A DNA stretch of 64,000 nt from Streptomyces endophytica (GCF_026153355.1 NZ_CP110636.1:2356001-2420000); one strand, 5' to 3'; shown: positions 34,876 through 44,222, counted from the first letter of the stretch. Notes: generated from the letters alone by a model not told the origin. Numbers and translations are program-made.

Positions 34876-35398
34876 CTTGCGCAACGCCCGCTGGAGGAAG
34901 AGCAGCTACAGCAACGGTTCTGGGGGAAACTGCATTGAAGTGGCGGAAGAGTTCGTGGGAGCCGCCCGTTGGCGCAAGAGCAGCTACAGCAATGGCGACG
35001 GTGGAAACTGTATCGAGGTAGCGGACGGCTTCGTCGGTGCTGCCCACTGGCGTAAGTCCAGCCACAGCAACGGCAGCGGCGGAGACTGCATCGAAATAGC
35101 GGAGGGGTTCAGGGGCGCTGCGAAGTGGCGTAAGTCGAGCCACAGCAACGGCGATGGCGGCGAATGCATCGAGGTCGCCGAGGGTTTCCCCGGTGCTGCC
35201 CGCTGGCGTAAGGCCAGCTACAGCAACGTATCCGGTGGCGACTGCCTCGAAGTCGCCGACAACGTACCCGGCGGCATCGTCCCCGTCCGCGACTCCAAGA
35301 ACCCCCAAGGCCCCGCCCTCGTCATCCCCGCGCACGCGTGGGACGCGTTCGTGACCGCGGTCAAATCCGCAACGTTCTCGCCTCGCGGAGCGCGGTGA
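34856..35398 (+). CDS. DUF397 protein with five tandem repeats
   Basis: 180 residues. Most DUF397 proteins carry one or two copies of the WRKSSYSN...C(I/V)EVA motif; here five copies of a 26-residue unit follow one another (WRKSSYSNGSGGNCIEVAEE, WRKSSYSNGDGGNCIEVADG, WRKSSHSNGSGGDCIEIAEG, WRKSSHSNGDGGECIEVAEG, WRKASYSNVSGGDCLEVADN), then the usual C-terminal VPVRDSKNPQGPALVIPAHA, WDAFVTAVK. The ATG at 34856 has GGGGAT 7 nt upstream and overlaps the xre gene, so the proteins are coupled, consistent with a regulator/small-partner pair. The role of the extra copies is unknown. Confidence 0.93.
   Translation: MAINEPDLRNARWRKSSYSNGSGGNCIEVAEEFVGAARWRKSSYSNGDGGNCIEVADGFVGAAHWRKSSHSNGSGGDCIEIAEGFRGAAKWRKSSHSNGDGGECIEVAEGFPGAARWRKASYSNVSGGDCLEVADNVPGGIVPVRDSKNPQGPALVIPAHAWDAFVTAVKSATFSPRGAR
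34886..35275 (+). repeat. Five in-frame 78-bp repeats within the DUF397 gene
   Basis: The units start at 34886, 34964, 35042, 35120 and 35198, each encoding 26 residues beginning A(R/H/K)WRK. They have diverged at synonymous and some replacement positions, so the expansion is not brand new. Confidence 0.9.
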
Positions 35399-38105
35399 CG
35401 CGGCGACGCGTCAGTTGGGGCACGTCGATCAGCGCCTGGCGGAACGCCTCGTGGTCGGCCTCGCCCTCCAGCCAGTCGTCGAGGGTCTGCCAGGCCGCCG
35501 CGTAACCCGTGGAGAGCCGCTGGACCCGCTTCGCGCTCAGTTGCGTCACCCCGTCCGTCGCGGCCGCCCTGAGCACCTGCTGGCCCTGCTGGCAGTTCGT
35601 GAAGGGCCGGCCGAGAGAGCCGTTCGCGCGGGCGAGGCCCCGCCGCCCTTCCAGGTCGTGCTGGAGAGCGGTCAGCGTCTTCTCGATCGCACCGGAATCC
35701 GGGTGACCGTTCTGCCCGGCCTTTTCCTCCGGGACCAGCGGGGGCGGGAAGCCCAGCGCGGATGTCGCCACCGGCTGGCAGTTCGCCTGCAGATAGCGGA
35801 TGAAACTCACCCGGTCCTGCCATCTGCGCCGGCTGCCCGGGTCGGCGATCTCCCATACGGACTTCCACATACTGCGCTCGACGCGGAGCCATTCCGTCGC
35901 GCACTGGATATCGGCCGCACCCTGCTCGCACCGCTGGTTCCAGACCTCCTGCATCACCTTGGCGATCTCCACCAGGAGCCGGTGGTCGTACTCCCGTAGT
36001 TGCGCGTCGGTCCGGGTGCTCGGCGGGCTCTGCTCGAAGACCTCGGCGCTCGGGTAGACCGTCCGCACGAAGTTGTTGAAGTGCGTATTGGGCAGCGTGC
36101 CCTTGTGCCGCAGGAGCGCCAGGTCGGGGTCCTCCTCGACCAGCCAGGACCGTTCGACCGTGGCGGCCGTGCTCCGCGTGGCCAGTATCGCCTGGGCGAG
36201 GTGGGCGATGGCGCGCGCGGCGAGCTGCCGCTGGGTGCTCCGGTCCCAACGGTGTGCGTACATGGCCACGGCGTACACGCACGCGGCGTTGTAGTGCGTG
36301 TGCCAGTCGCGACGCGTCCAGAGGAGCGCCGCCAGGCGGAGCCGCCAACGGAGCGACCGGATCTCCAGCTTCTTCCAGGAGAGCCGGCTGACCGGGAGCC
36401 GCCAGGTGTACGGCCACCGCCACTTGTACGGGTGCGTCTGCGTGTGCGGGTGCCGGTCGGCGTCGTACGCGCTGGTCGCCCAGGTCAGGCGGAGCGGTGC
36501 CCAGACCCTCCGGTTGATGTGGAACGCGCCGCGGGTGACGGGCGAGTTCGTCCCGCGCACGCTCTGGTAATAGGAGGCGGGCCAGCAGATCCGGATCCAA
36601 CTCCACAGCCGCGCGGGCCAGTACAGCCAGAGGCGGGCCCAGGCGTCATCGGCGGCGAGGCGCGCCGTTTCCTGCACGGCGGCGCGCTGCATCACCAGAC
36701 GGATTGCGGCGGGGTTCCCGCTGCGCAATGTCTGCCGCAGCGAATTCCGGCCCGCTTCCTTCCGCCGTTTCCGCTCTTTCCGGCGCAGCGGGATGCGCCG
36801 GCCGTCGAGCCCGAGGGCCGCCGGCCAGTAGCGGTCCACGAGCAGCGGAATGAGGTTCTCGCAGGTTTGCGGGTCATTGGTGCCGGCTCCCGTGACCCAT
36901 TGCTCGGCGGTCGTCTCGGCCGTGCCCAGAATGATCGAATTGCGGTACCGGAGCCCGATCAGTTCCCGGTAGCGGCGCGGGTGCCGGAAATAGCGCAGCC
37001 GCCGCGGGTGCGGATTCCAGTGGCTGAGCCACAGCCGTTTGCGATATCCGCGCGCACTCTGCCCGTCGAGGGTGAGTGCCCGCTGGCAGGTGTCCAGCGC
37101 ATCGATGTGCAGCCCCATCTTCTCCTGCGTCTCCGCCAGTTCGGCCCGCAGATAGGGATTGACGGGATCCAGGCGTACGGCGGTGAAGTACTGCTCCAGC
37201 GCCTCGTGGTGGCGCCCCTCGCGGCTCAGCGCGTTCGCCTCCTGGTACGCCTCGTACAGCTCGGGTTTGAGCTCCTGGCCCCACCAGCGGCGCCAGGGCG
37301 GCAGCCGGCCCGCACGGGTCACCGGCAGCAGGGTGCTGACCGTCCAGCTGCCCGCCTTGCGGATCACGTCGTCCCAGTCGCTGCCCCAGACGTCCTTGGC
37401 CCGCGAGCCGCCGAACAGGAACGCGGTGACGGTGACCGTCATGCCGTACGGGTCCGGCACGCCGTCCCGGTACTGGAGGATGCCGCTGACCCGGTAGGCC
37501 AGCTTGGGGCGCAGCCGGCCGAGCAGCTTCGGCAGCGCGGTCCCCAGCTTGTCCGGGTCGATCTCGACGTCGCCGAGCAGCTCCAGGAAGGACTCGGCGG
37601 GGGCCTGCGCGGGGAGCGTGGCCGGTGGGTACATGCTGCTGTCGGAGAGGCGGCGGCGCAGCCTGGCGGTGAGGTCCACATTGCTCGGTTTCGGCGTGCC
37701 CAACGGGGTGGCGTCCTCCAGCTGCTGGACGTCCACCGCGCCGGGCTTGTACGCGAGCCACGCGCGCGTCGCCCGCCACAGGAAATACAGCAGCACCAGC
37801 AGGATCAGCAGGAACGCCAGCCGCGAGCCGATCGAGGCGCCGCCGGGTTTCGTCGGTTTGAAGACGGCGCCGACGCCGCCGAAGACCTGGCCCACCGCGC
37901 CGACGAGGCCGTGGCCCTGCCACGCCGGCCGGCCGTCCCCGGCCTGCCACAGGGCGACCGTCAGCCCGGCGAAGCCGAGGCCGCTCCACCACCACCAGGC
38001 CATGTACCGCGGTGCGGGCAGCGGCGCGGTGAGGCTGCGTTCGGATTCTGCTCGGCTGTTGAACATGGCGGCGGCCAACGGCTCGTGCGTGTGTGTCAGG
38101 CTCAT
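35361..38105 (-). CDS. Large TPR-containing membrane protein of unknown function
   Basis: 914 residues. Near the N terminus are hydrophobic helices (MAWWWWSGLGFAGLTVALW and LAFLLILLVLLYFLWRATRA), followed by a cytoplasmic region. One to two tetratricopeptide units are visible (LSREGRHHEALEQYFTAVRL, DPVNPYLRAELAETQEKMGL, HIDALDTCQRALTL). The rest is a basic, Trp/Arg-rich helical region with no domain I can name. It overlaps the 3' end of the DUF397 gene by 38 bp on the opposite strand. Two small zinc-binding proteins are encoded upstream on the same strand, possibly as one unit. Confidence 0.75.
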   Translation of the reverse strand: MSLTHTHEPLAAAMFNSRAESERSLTAPLPAPRYMAWWWWSGLGFAGLTVALWQAGDGRPAWQGHGLVGAVGQVFGGVGAVFKPTKPGGASIGSRLAFLLILLVLLYFLWRATRAWLAYKPGAVDVQQLEDATPLGTPKPSNVDLTARLRRRLSDSSMYPPATLPAQAPAESFLELLGDVEIDPDKLGTALPKLLGRLRPKLAYRVSGILQYRDGVPDPYGMTVTVTAFLFGGSRAKDVWGSDWDDVIRKAGSWTVSTLLPVTRAGRLPPWRRWWGQELKPELYEAYQEANALSREGRHHEALEQYFTAVRLDPVNPYLRAELAETQEKMGLHIDALDTCQRALTLDGQSARGYRKRLWLSHWNPHPRRLRYFRHPRRYRELIGLRYRNSIILGTAETTAEQWVTGAGTNDPQTCENLIPLLVDRYWPAALGLDGRRIPLRRKERKRRKEAGRNSLRQTLRSGNPAAIRLVMQRAAVQETARLAADDAWARLWLYWPARLWSWIRICWPASYYQSVRGTNSPVTRGAFHINRRVWAPLRLTWATSAYDADRHPHTQTHPYKWRWPYTWRLPVSRLSWKKLEIRSLRWRLRLAALLWTRRDWHTHYNAACVYAVAMYAHRWDRSTQRQLAARAIAHLAQAILATRSTAATVERSWLVEEDPDLALLRHKGTLPNTHFNNFVRTVYPSAEVFEQSPPSTRTDAQLREYDHRLLVEIAKVMQEVWNQRCEQGAADIQCATEWLRVERSMWKSVWEIADPGSRRRWQDRVSFIRYLQANCQPVATSALGFPPPLVPEEKAGQNGHPDSGAIEKTLTALQHDLEGRRGLARANGSLGRPFTNCQQGQQVLRAAATDGVTQLSAKRVQRLSTGYAAAWQTLDDWLEGEADHEAFRQALIDVPQLTRRRVTALREARTLRI

Positions 38106-38225
38106 GCCTCATGACCAACGCTACCCGCGGAGTGGGTGGTAGACAGGGCAACCAAGGGGGCACGGGGCGGGGCGCCGAGCGGCGCGTAACGGGGCGTAGA
38201 GGCGCGTAAGAGCGCTCGCCGCGGA

Positions 38226-38546
38226 TCACTGCGGCGGCAGTGCCACCGCCGTCTGCATCTCGCAGGAGTTGCACCAGAACGCCCAGCCGTTCGCGTCCAC
38301 GGCCCGCGAACCGCACGCCAGACACGGATCACCCACGAAGCTCGCGGTGACCCAGCCCCCGGCCGTCGCCGCCCGCCGGCCGGCCGCGGCGCACTCGTCG
38401 GCGTAGCACGGGATGCACACCCCGCCCTGGCGCCCGGGCAGCTTCATCGACCGTATGCCGCAGTGGCAGCACGGCAGCCTGCCGACGTACTCCGCTTCCA
38501 GCCCGACCGGCTTGCCGTTCCTACCGAAGGCCGCTGCTGCTGCCAT
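38226..38546 (-). CDS. Double zinc-ribbon protein
   Basis: 106 residues from the ATG at 38546 (GAAGG 7 nt upstream). Paired cysteines occur as CCHCG, CIPCYADEC, CLACGSR and CNSCEM, consistent with two zinc ribbons. It is otherwise soluble and Ala/Gly-rich; no named family is recognised. It lies 19 nt after a 45-residue DnaJ-type zinc protein and 120 bp before the TPR membrane protein, all on the minus strand. It may act as a nucleic-acid or protein-binding adaptor, which is inference only. Confidence 0.75.
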   Translation of the reverse strand: MAAAAAFGRNGKPVGLEAEYVGRLPCCHCGIRSMKLPGRQGGVCIPCYADECAAAGRRAATAGGWVTASFVGDPCLACGSRAVDANGWAFWCNSCEMQTAVALPPQ

Positions 38547-38565
38547 GACGTCGCCTTCGCCTCCT

Positions 38566-38703
38566 CTACGCCAGGACGGTGCCGGTGCCGCCGCACCCGG
38601 AGCACTGCGTGGTGACCTTGTCGCCGGCCGGTGTTTCCCAATCCACGGTTCCTCTGCCGCAGCAGTCGGGGCAGGGCTTCTGCGGAGGCAACTGCTCGCT
38701 CAT
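38566..38703 (-). CDS. DnaJ-type zinc-finger small protein (45 aa)
   Basis: 45 residues starting MSEQLPPQKPCPDCCGRGTV and ending QCSGCGGTGTVLA. The two CxxCxGxG-type motifs (CPDCCGRG, CSGCGGTG) are those of the zinc centre of DnaJ, without J-domain or other DnaJ parts. There is no clear ribosome site; TACCGT 7 nt before the ATG (minus strand) suggests a leaderless start. It lies at the head of the zinc-ribbon/TPR gene row. Confidence 0.72.
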   Translation of the reverse strand: MSEQLPPQKPCPDCCGRGTVDWETPAGDKVTTQCSGCGGTGTVLA

Positions 38704-39089
38704 TCTGCCCACGGTAGGGCGCGTCATGTTGTCATGTGACCACTTTCCGTGATCACTTTGGCGCGCATTTATCGCACATTTGTTTGTTGGATCTCAGCGG
38801 CGGTCAGAGCGGCGTGTCGGCGTCGGCGCCGACGTACGCGCCACCCGGCACGCCGGGCGCGCCGGGCGTCCTGCCCGCCCAGGCGAAATGCCCGCGCCGG
38901 GAAAAATTCCTTAACACGTCATGGGGAGACTGTGGTAAAGGCGTCGCGTGCAGCCACATTCCGAGGCGAGGCCGCATTCCGGGGCGCGGTCACATTCCGG
39001 GGTGGCATGCGCGCGTGACATGCAGGCATGACATGCATGCGACATGAGCGCGCCGCGCACAACGTGCGGGAAAAGGCGGGACAAAAGGC
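38704..39089. other. Spacer with short repeats
   Basis: Contains the region upstream of the small zinc protein and short repeats (CATTCCGnGGCG near 38958-39003, GACATGCAGGCATGACATGC near 39018-39040). Open frames here lack ribosome sites and are not called. No gene is supported. Confidence 0.45.
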
Positions 39090-39130
39090 AGGAGCCCTGC
39101 TCGCCACCGAAGTGGCGGAGCAGGGCTCCT
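39090..39130 (-). terminator. Intrinsic terminator of the cold-shock gene
   Basis: AGGAGCCCTGCTC (39090-39102) pairs with GAGCAGGGCTCCT (39118-39130), extended by GCCAC/GTGGC around a CGAA loop. It lies 47 bp downstream of the cspA-type stop and is followed on the minus strand by TGCCTTTTG. Confidence 0.85.
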
Positions 39131-39176
39131 TGGGTACTACTGAGATGCGACCAGGAAGAATTCCGGGCCGGGCAAC

Positions 39177-39380
39177 TTAGACCGGCGTGACGTTCTCCGC
39201 CTGCGGACCCTTCGGGCCCTGCGTGACGTCGAAGTTCACCTGCTGGTTCTCCTCCAGGGAGCGGAAACCAGAGGCGTTGATCGCCGAGTAGTGGACGAAG
39301 ACATCCGGGCCGCCGCCGTCCTGGGCGATGAAGCCGAAGCCCTTTTCAGCGTTGAACCACTTGACGGTTCCGGTAGCCAT
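39177..39380 (-). CDS. Cold-shock protein, CspA family
   Basis: 67 residues. It is a single cold-shock domain with both RNA-binding motifs, [15 protein letters not shown] (RNP1 KGFGFI) and DVFVHYSAI (RNP2 VFVHY). It acts as an RNA chaperone or antiterminator. The strong AAGGAGGG site fixes the ATG at 39380. A leader of about 120 nt contains a terminator-like hairpin with a T tract, suggesting control in the 5' UTR. The gene diverges from mqnA. Confidence 0.95.
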   Translation of the reverse strand: MATGTVKWFNAEKGFGFIAQDGGGPDVFVHYSAINASGFRSLEENQQVNFDVTQGPKGPQAENVTPV

Positions 39381-39515
39381 AAGCCCTCCTTGGGCCAAAG
39401 GGTTGCCCTGCTCCAGAACCTGCAAACAAGTCTGAAAACTACAAAAGCCTGCGGGTTACATGCTCCGCAGGCTCTGTACTGCAAGGGAAACCAAACTGCA
39501 ACTTGCGCTGAGCGT
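39381..39515 (-). promoter_or_regulatory. cspA-type gene leader with terminator-like hairpin
   Basis: On the minus strand a TACGCT -10 box (39515-39510) would start transcription near 39503. The leader then forms AGCCTGCGG/CCGCAGGCT (39473-39465 with 39454-39446) around a 10-nt loop, immediately followed by TTTTGTAGTTTT. No minus-strand gene lies upstream for this to terminate, so it sits in the cold-shock leader and may act as an attenuator or temperature switch. Confidence 0.55.
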
Positions 39516-39618
39516 AGCATGGTGACCTCGTGAGGCGGAAGAGCCAAAGATCACGTTTAACCGTCCGCACTAACGTCCATACGGCGCCCCCGGCGCCCTG
39601 GTCCGAAGCTGCCGGGTC

Positions 39619-40533
<915 letters not shown>

Positions 40534-40581
40534 GCGGGTATCCGCTGCATCGGGGATCCGCTGCGACGGGTGGCCACGGAA

Positions 40582-40677
40582 GGCGTCACGAGAGGCGTCA
40601 CGAGAGGCGTCACGAGAGGCGTCACGAGAGGCGTCACGAGAGGCGTCACGAGAGGCGTCACGAGAGGCGTCACGGAG
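40582..40677. repeat. Eight tandem 12-bp repeats
   Basis: GGCGTCACGAGA is repeated at 40582, 40594, 40606, 40618, 40630, 40642, 40654 and 40666, seven perfect copies and a variant last one. It lies in the spacer between mqnA and the kinase gene. Frames through it read as RGVT repeats and are not called as genes. Confidence 0.95.
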
Positions 40678-40798
40678 GGGGGCGGGGCCGGGGCCGTCCC
40701 CCTGCTCGCCGCCTCATGGCCCACCACGTGCCCGGGCCGGGACCCCAGGGGGCGACGCCCCTAAGCTGGGGCCGCCGTATCGAGGGGGAGGCGGGGCC

Positions 40799-42751
40799 AT
40801 GGAGCCGCTGTCAGGGGACGATCCGCGGGTCCTGGGCGGGTACCGGCTGCTCGGCCGGCTCGGCGCGGGCGGCATGGGCCGCGTGTACCTGGGGCGCAGC
40901 GCCGGCGGGCGCACCGTCGCCGTGAAGGCCGTGCACGCCCACTTCGCGGTCGACGACCAGTTCCGGGCCCGCTTCCGGCGGGAGATCGAGTCGGCGCGGC
41001 GGGTCGGCGGCGCCTGGACCGCGCCCGTACTGGACGCCGACCCGGACGCCGCCGTCCCCTGGGTCGCCACCGGCTACGTCGCCGGGCCGTCCCTCACCCA
41101 GGCCGTCACCGAGTACGGGCCGCTGGCCGAACGCTCCGTACGGGTGCTGGGCGCCGGACTCGCCGAGGCGCTGGCCGCCGTCCATGCGCTCGGGCTCGTC
41201 CACCGCGACGTCAAACCCTCCAACGTGTTGCTGACCCTGGACGGCCCGGTGCTGATCGACTTCGGCATCGCGCGCGCCACGGAGGGCACCGCCTCCCTCA
41301 CCACCACCGGGGTCTCGGTGGGATCGCCCGGCTACATGGCACCGGAACAGATCCTGGGGAAGGGCGCGGCGGGCGCCGCCGACGTCTTCTCGCTGGGCGC
41401 GGTGCTCGCCTACGCGGCGACCGGCGCCAGCCCGTTCCCGGGCGACTCCTCGGCCTCCCTGCTCTACAAGGTCGTCCACGAGGAACCCGAGCTCGGACCC
41501 CAACTGGAGGGGGAGCTACGGGAGTTGGTGGCCCGCTGCCTCGCCAAGAATCCGGCGGACCGCCCCGCCCCGGCCGACCTCGCGGCACGCCTCGTGGCGC
41601 GCCTCGCGGGGGAGGGCGGCGGCGGCACGGCGAACCTCGTACGGGCCGGCTGGCTGCCCGGCCCCCTGATCGAACGGGTCAGCCGCCAGGCCGTGGAACT
41701 GCTGAACCTCGACCTGAACCCCGACGCGGGGGACGGTGGCGCGGGGGCGACCGGGGGTGGGGTGGCTGTGTCCGGGGTGGCTGGGTCTGAGGTGCCCGGG
41801 TCCGGGGTGGGGGCGTCCGGGGTGCCCGGGTCGGGGGCGGCGGTATCCGGGGCGCGCGGGTCGGGGGTTCCCGCGTCCGGGCTGGTGCCGTTCGACGCGC
41901 CGGCGCAGGTTCCGGGGGCCGGCTACCCCGGTGGGCCCCACCTCCCGACCGCCCCCGACCTCGCGGGCCTGCCGACCGGCACGGGCGGCGGGGTGGGACA
42001 CGGGACGGGCCCGGGCACGGGCCACGGCATGGGACTCGGCGCGGGCAACGACCTGGGCTCCGGCGCGGGCCACGGCATGGGCCCCGGCGCGGGGCGCGGC
42101 ACGAGCGGTGGAACGGGCGGCGGCGCGGGAGGGCCCGTCCCGGAGGGGCGGCCCGCGCCCGGGAAGGAGCGGAGGGTCGCGCTCACCGGGGCGGTCAGCG
42201 GCAAGGACCCGGACCGTCCGCGCCGGGTGAGCTGCACGCTCGTCCTCTCGGTGGCCGGTGCGGTGGCCGCCGCGACCACCGCGGGCTTCGTCTTCACCCT
42301 GCTGCCCAAGACGGGCGGTGACGCCGCCGGCGCCAAGCCGCCGGCGACCGGCCACACTCCGTCCGGCCGCCCGACCGACCCCGGTGGCCACGACGGCCCG
42401 CTCGCCGTCGCCAAACCGTTCCTCGGCACCTGGACGGGCAGCATCACCACCTCGCACGGCATCCCCAACGGCACCATGACCAGCACCATCACCCCCGGCG
42501 GCAAGGGCGACTACGTCATCCACACCACCTACGACGCGATCCTGGTGCGCTGCGAGGCCAAGGCGAAACTGGAATCCGCGACCGACCAGCGCCTGGTCCT
42601 CCTGGAGCGCCCCGACGGCAAACAGGGGCCCGGCTGCACCGGCAACAAGTCCCGGGTGACGTACACGCTCGCCAAGGACGGCACCACGATCGCGTTCACC
42701 TCGAACGACCCGGCGGGCGGCACACCGAAGGCGACACTGACGAAGAAGTGA
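40799..42751 (+). CDS. Membrane Ser/Thr protein kinase (PknB-like)
   Basis: 650 residues. The kinase domain (about residues 13-270) has the P-loop LGAGGMGRVYLG, the VAVKAV lysine, HRDVKPSNVLL and IDFGIA, then GSPGYMAPEQ. A Gly/Ser/Pro-rich linker built of short repeats (GSGVGASGVPGSG, GTGPGTGHGMGLG) leads to one membrane helix (LVLSVAGAVAAATTAGFVFT) and an extracytoplasmic domain of about 140 residues with two cysteines (VRCEA, GPGCTG). It probably senses an outside signal and phosphorylates cytoplasmic targets. GGGGGAGG lies upstream of the ATG. I recall a kinase beside mqnA in S. coelicolor as well. Confidence 0.92.
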   Translation: MEPLSGDDPRVLGGYRLLGRLGAGGMGRVYLGRSAGGRTVAVKAVHAHFAVDDQFRARFRREIESARRVGGAWTAPVLDADPDAAVPWVATGYVAGPSLTQAVTEYGPLAERSVRVLGAGLAEALAAVHALGLVHRDVKPSNVLLTLDGPVLIDFGIARATEGTASLTTTGVSVGSPGYMAPEQILGKGAAGAADVFSLGAVLAYAATGASPFPGDSSASLLYKVVHEEPELGPQLEGELRELVARCLAKNPADRPAPADLAARLVARLAGEGGGGTANLVRAGWLPGPLIERVSRQAVELLNLDLNPDAGDGGAGATGGGVAVSGVAGSEVPGSGVGASGVPGSGAAVSGARGSGVPASGLVPFDAPAQVPGAGYPGGPHLPTAPDLAGLPTGTGGGVGHGTGPGTGHGMGLGAGNDLGSGAGHGMGPGAGRGTSGGTGGGAGGPVPEGRPAPGKERRVALTGAVSGKDPDRPRRVSCTLVLSVAGAVAAATTAGFVFTLLPKTGGDAAGAKPPATGHTPSGRPTDPGGHDGPLAVAKPFLGTWTGSITTSHGIPNGTMTSTITPGGKGDYVIHTTYDAILVRCEAKAKLESATDQRLVLLERPDGKQGPGCTGNKSRVTYTLAKDGTTIAFTSNDPAGGTPKATLTKK

Positions 42752-42815
42752 GGGGCTCGCCGTCGCGGTCGGGTCGGGTCGGGTCGGTGGTCAGGCCGGC
42801 GGTCGGGCAGTGGCC

Positions 42816-42938
42816 GGTCAGTGGTTCAGTTCACCGGTCAGTTCACCGATCAGGTCAGTGGTTCAGTTCACCGGTCAGTTCACCGATCAGGTCAGTGGTT
42901 CAGTTCACCGGTCAGTTCACCGATCAGGTCAGTGGTCA
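42816..42938. repeat. 37-bp tandem repeats upstream of mqnC
   Basis: Units beginning GGTCAGTGGTTCAGTTCACC start at 42816, 42853 and 42890, with a truncated fourth at 42927. Each unit itself contains two CAGTTCACC elements. The array lies immediately upstream of the mqnC promoter. Confidence 0.9.
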
Positions 42939-42970
42939 GGGGCTGCCAAGGGGCTGTCAGTGGGCTGACG

Positions 42971-42976
42971 TACGCT
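42971..42976 (+). promoter_or_regulatory. Predicted -10 box of mqnC
   Basis: TACGCT would start transcription near 42983, giving a leader of about 33 nt that contains GAAAGGGA before the GTG at 43016. The -35 region adjoins the 37-bp repeat array. Confidence 0.45.
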
Positions 42977-43015
42977 GGGTCCGTTGTGATGCCCGCCTGC
43001 GAAAGGGACGCCCCG

Positions 43016-44215
43016 GTGACCGAGAACGCCGACCTCCAGTCCGTACTCGACCGCGCCGCGCAGGGCGGCCGCATCACGCCGGAGGAAGCGCTCGACCTGT
43101 ACCGCTCCGCGCCGCTGCACGCGCTGGGCCGGGCCGCCGACGCCGTACGCCGCCGCCGCTACGCCGGCACCGAGCACATCGCGACGTACATCATCGAACG
43201 CAACATCAACTACACCAACGTGTGCGTGACGGCCTGCAAGTTCTGCGCCTTCTACGCCGCGCCCAAGGACACCGCCAAGGGGTGGACGCGGGACCTGGAC
43301 GACATCCTGCGGCGCTGCGCGGAGACCGTGGAGCTCGGCGGCACCCAGATCATGTTCCAGGGCGGCCACCACCCCGACTACGGCGTCGAGTACTACGAGA
43401 AGCACTTCTCGGCCATCAAGAAGGAATTCCCCGAGCTGGTCATCCACTCCCTCGGCGCCTCCGAGGTCGAGCACATGGCCCGCATCTCCGGAGTGTCGAT
43501 CGAAGAGGCGATCCAGCGGATCCACGCCGCCGGTCTCGACTCCTTCGCCGGCGCCGGTGCCGAACTGCTCCCCGCCCGTCCCCGGAAGGCGATCGCGCCG
43601 CTGAAGGAGTCCGGCGAGCGCTGGCTGGAAATCATGGAGGCGGCCCACAATCTGGGCGTCGAATCGACCTCCACGATGCTCATGGGCACGGGCGAGACCA
43701 ACGCCGAGCGGATCGAGCACCTCTGGATGATCCGCGACGTCCAGGACCGTACGGGCGGCTTCCGCGCCTTCATCCCGTACACCTACCAGCCCGAGAACAA
43801 CCACCTGAAGGGCCAGACGCAGGCCACGATCTTCGAGTACCTGCGGATGATCGCGCTCGCCCGGGTCTTCCTCGACAACGTCGCCCACATCCAGGGCTCG
43901 TGGCTCACCACCGGCAAGGAGATCGGCCAGCTCTCGCTCCATTACGGCGCGGACGACCTGGGCTCCATCATGCTGGAGGAGAACGTCGTCTCGTCGGCCG
44001 GCGCCAAGCACCGCTCCAACCGCATGGAGATCATCGACCTGATCCGCAAGGCGGGCCGGGTCCCGGCGCAGCGCGCGACGACCTACGAGCACCTGGTCGT
44101 CCACGACGATCCCGCCAACGACCCGGTCGACGAGCGCGTCGTCTCCCACCTCTCCTCGACGGCCATCGAGGGCGGCACCGCCCACCCCGAGCTGAAGCTC
44201 ATCGAAGCCAAGTAG
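43016..44215 (+). CDS. mqnC: Cyclic dehypoxanthinyl futalosine synthase MqnC
   Basis: 399 residues. It is a radical SAM enzyme that cyclises dehypoxanthine futalosine. The [4Fe-4S] motif is CVTACKFCAFY (CxxxCxxC) after IIERNINYTNV; other family blocks are ELGGTQIMFQGGHHPDYGVE, GLDSFAGAGAELLPARPRKA and HYGADDLGSIMLEENVVSSA. The GTG at 43016 (GAAAGGGA upstream) gives the expected N terminus MTENADLQSVLDRAAQGGRI; an ATG at 42989 or GTG at 42986 would add 9-10 residues. It is followed 7 nt later by a degenerate amidohydrolase gene. Confidence 0.96.
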   Translation: MTENADLQSVLDRAAQGGRITPEEALDLYRSAPLHALGRAADAVRRRRYAGTEHIATYIIERNINYTNVCVTACKFCAFYAAPKDTAKGWTRDLDDILRRCAETVELGGTQIMFQGGHHPDYGVEYYEKHFSAIKKEFPELVIHSLGASEVEHMARISGVSIEEAIQRIHAAGLDSFAGAGAELLPARPRKAIAPLKESGERWLEIMEAAHNLGVESTSTMLMGTGETNAERIEHLWMIRDVQDRTGGFRAFIPYTYQPENNHLKGQTQATIFEYLRMIALARVFLDNVAHIQGSWLTTGKEIGQLSLHYGADDLGSIMLEENVVSSAGAKHRSNRMEIIDLIRKAGRVPAQRATTYEHLVVHDDPANDPVDERVVSHLSSTAIEGGTAHPELKLIEAK

Positions 44216-44222
44216 GCCTCCC

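Noticed and set aside
38736..39047. 103-codon frame in the spacer before the cold-shock terminator
   Set aside because: No ribosome site, no conserved-looking motif, and its 3' part is short repeats.
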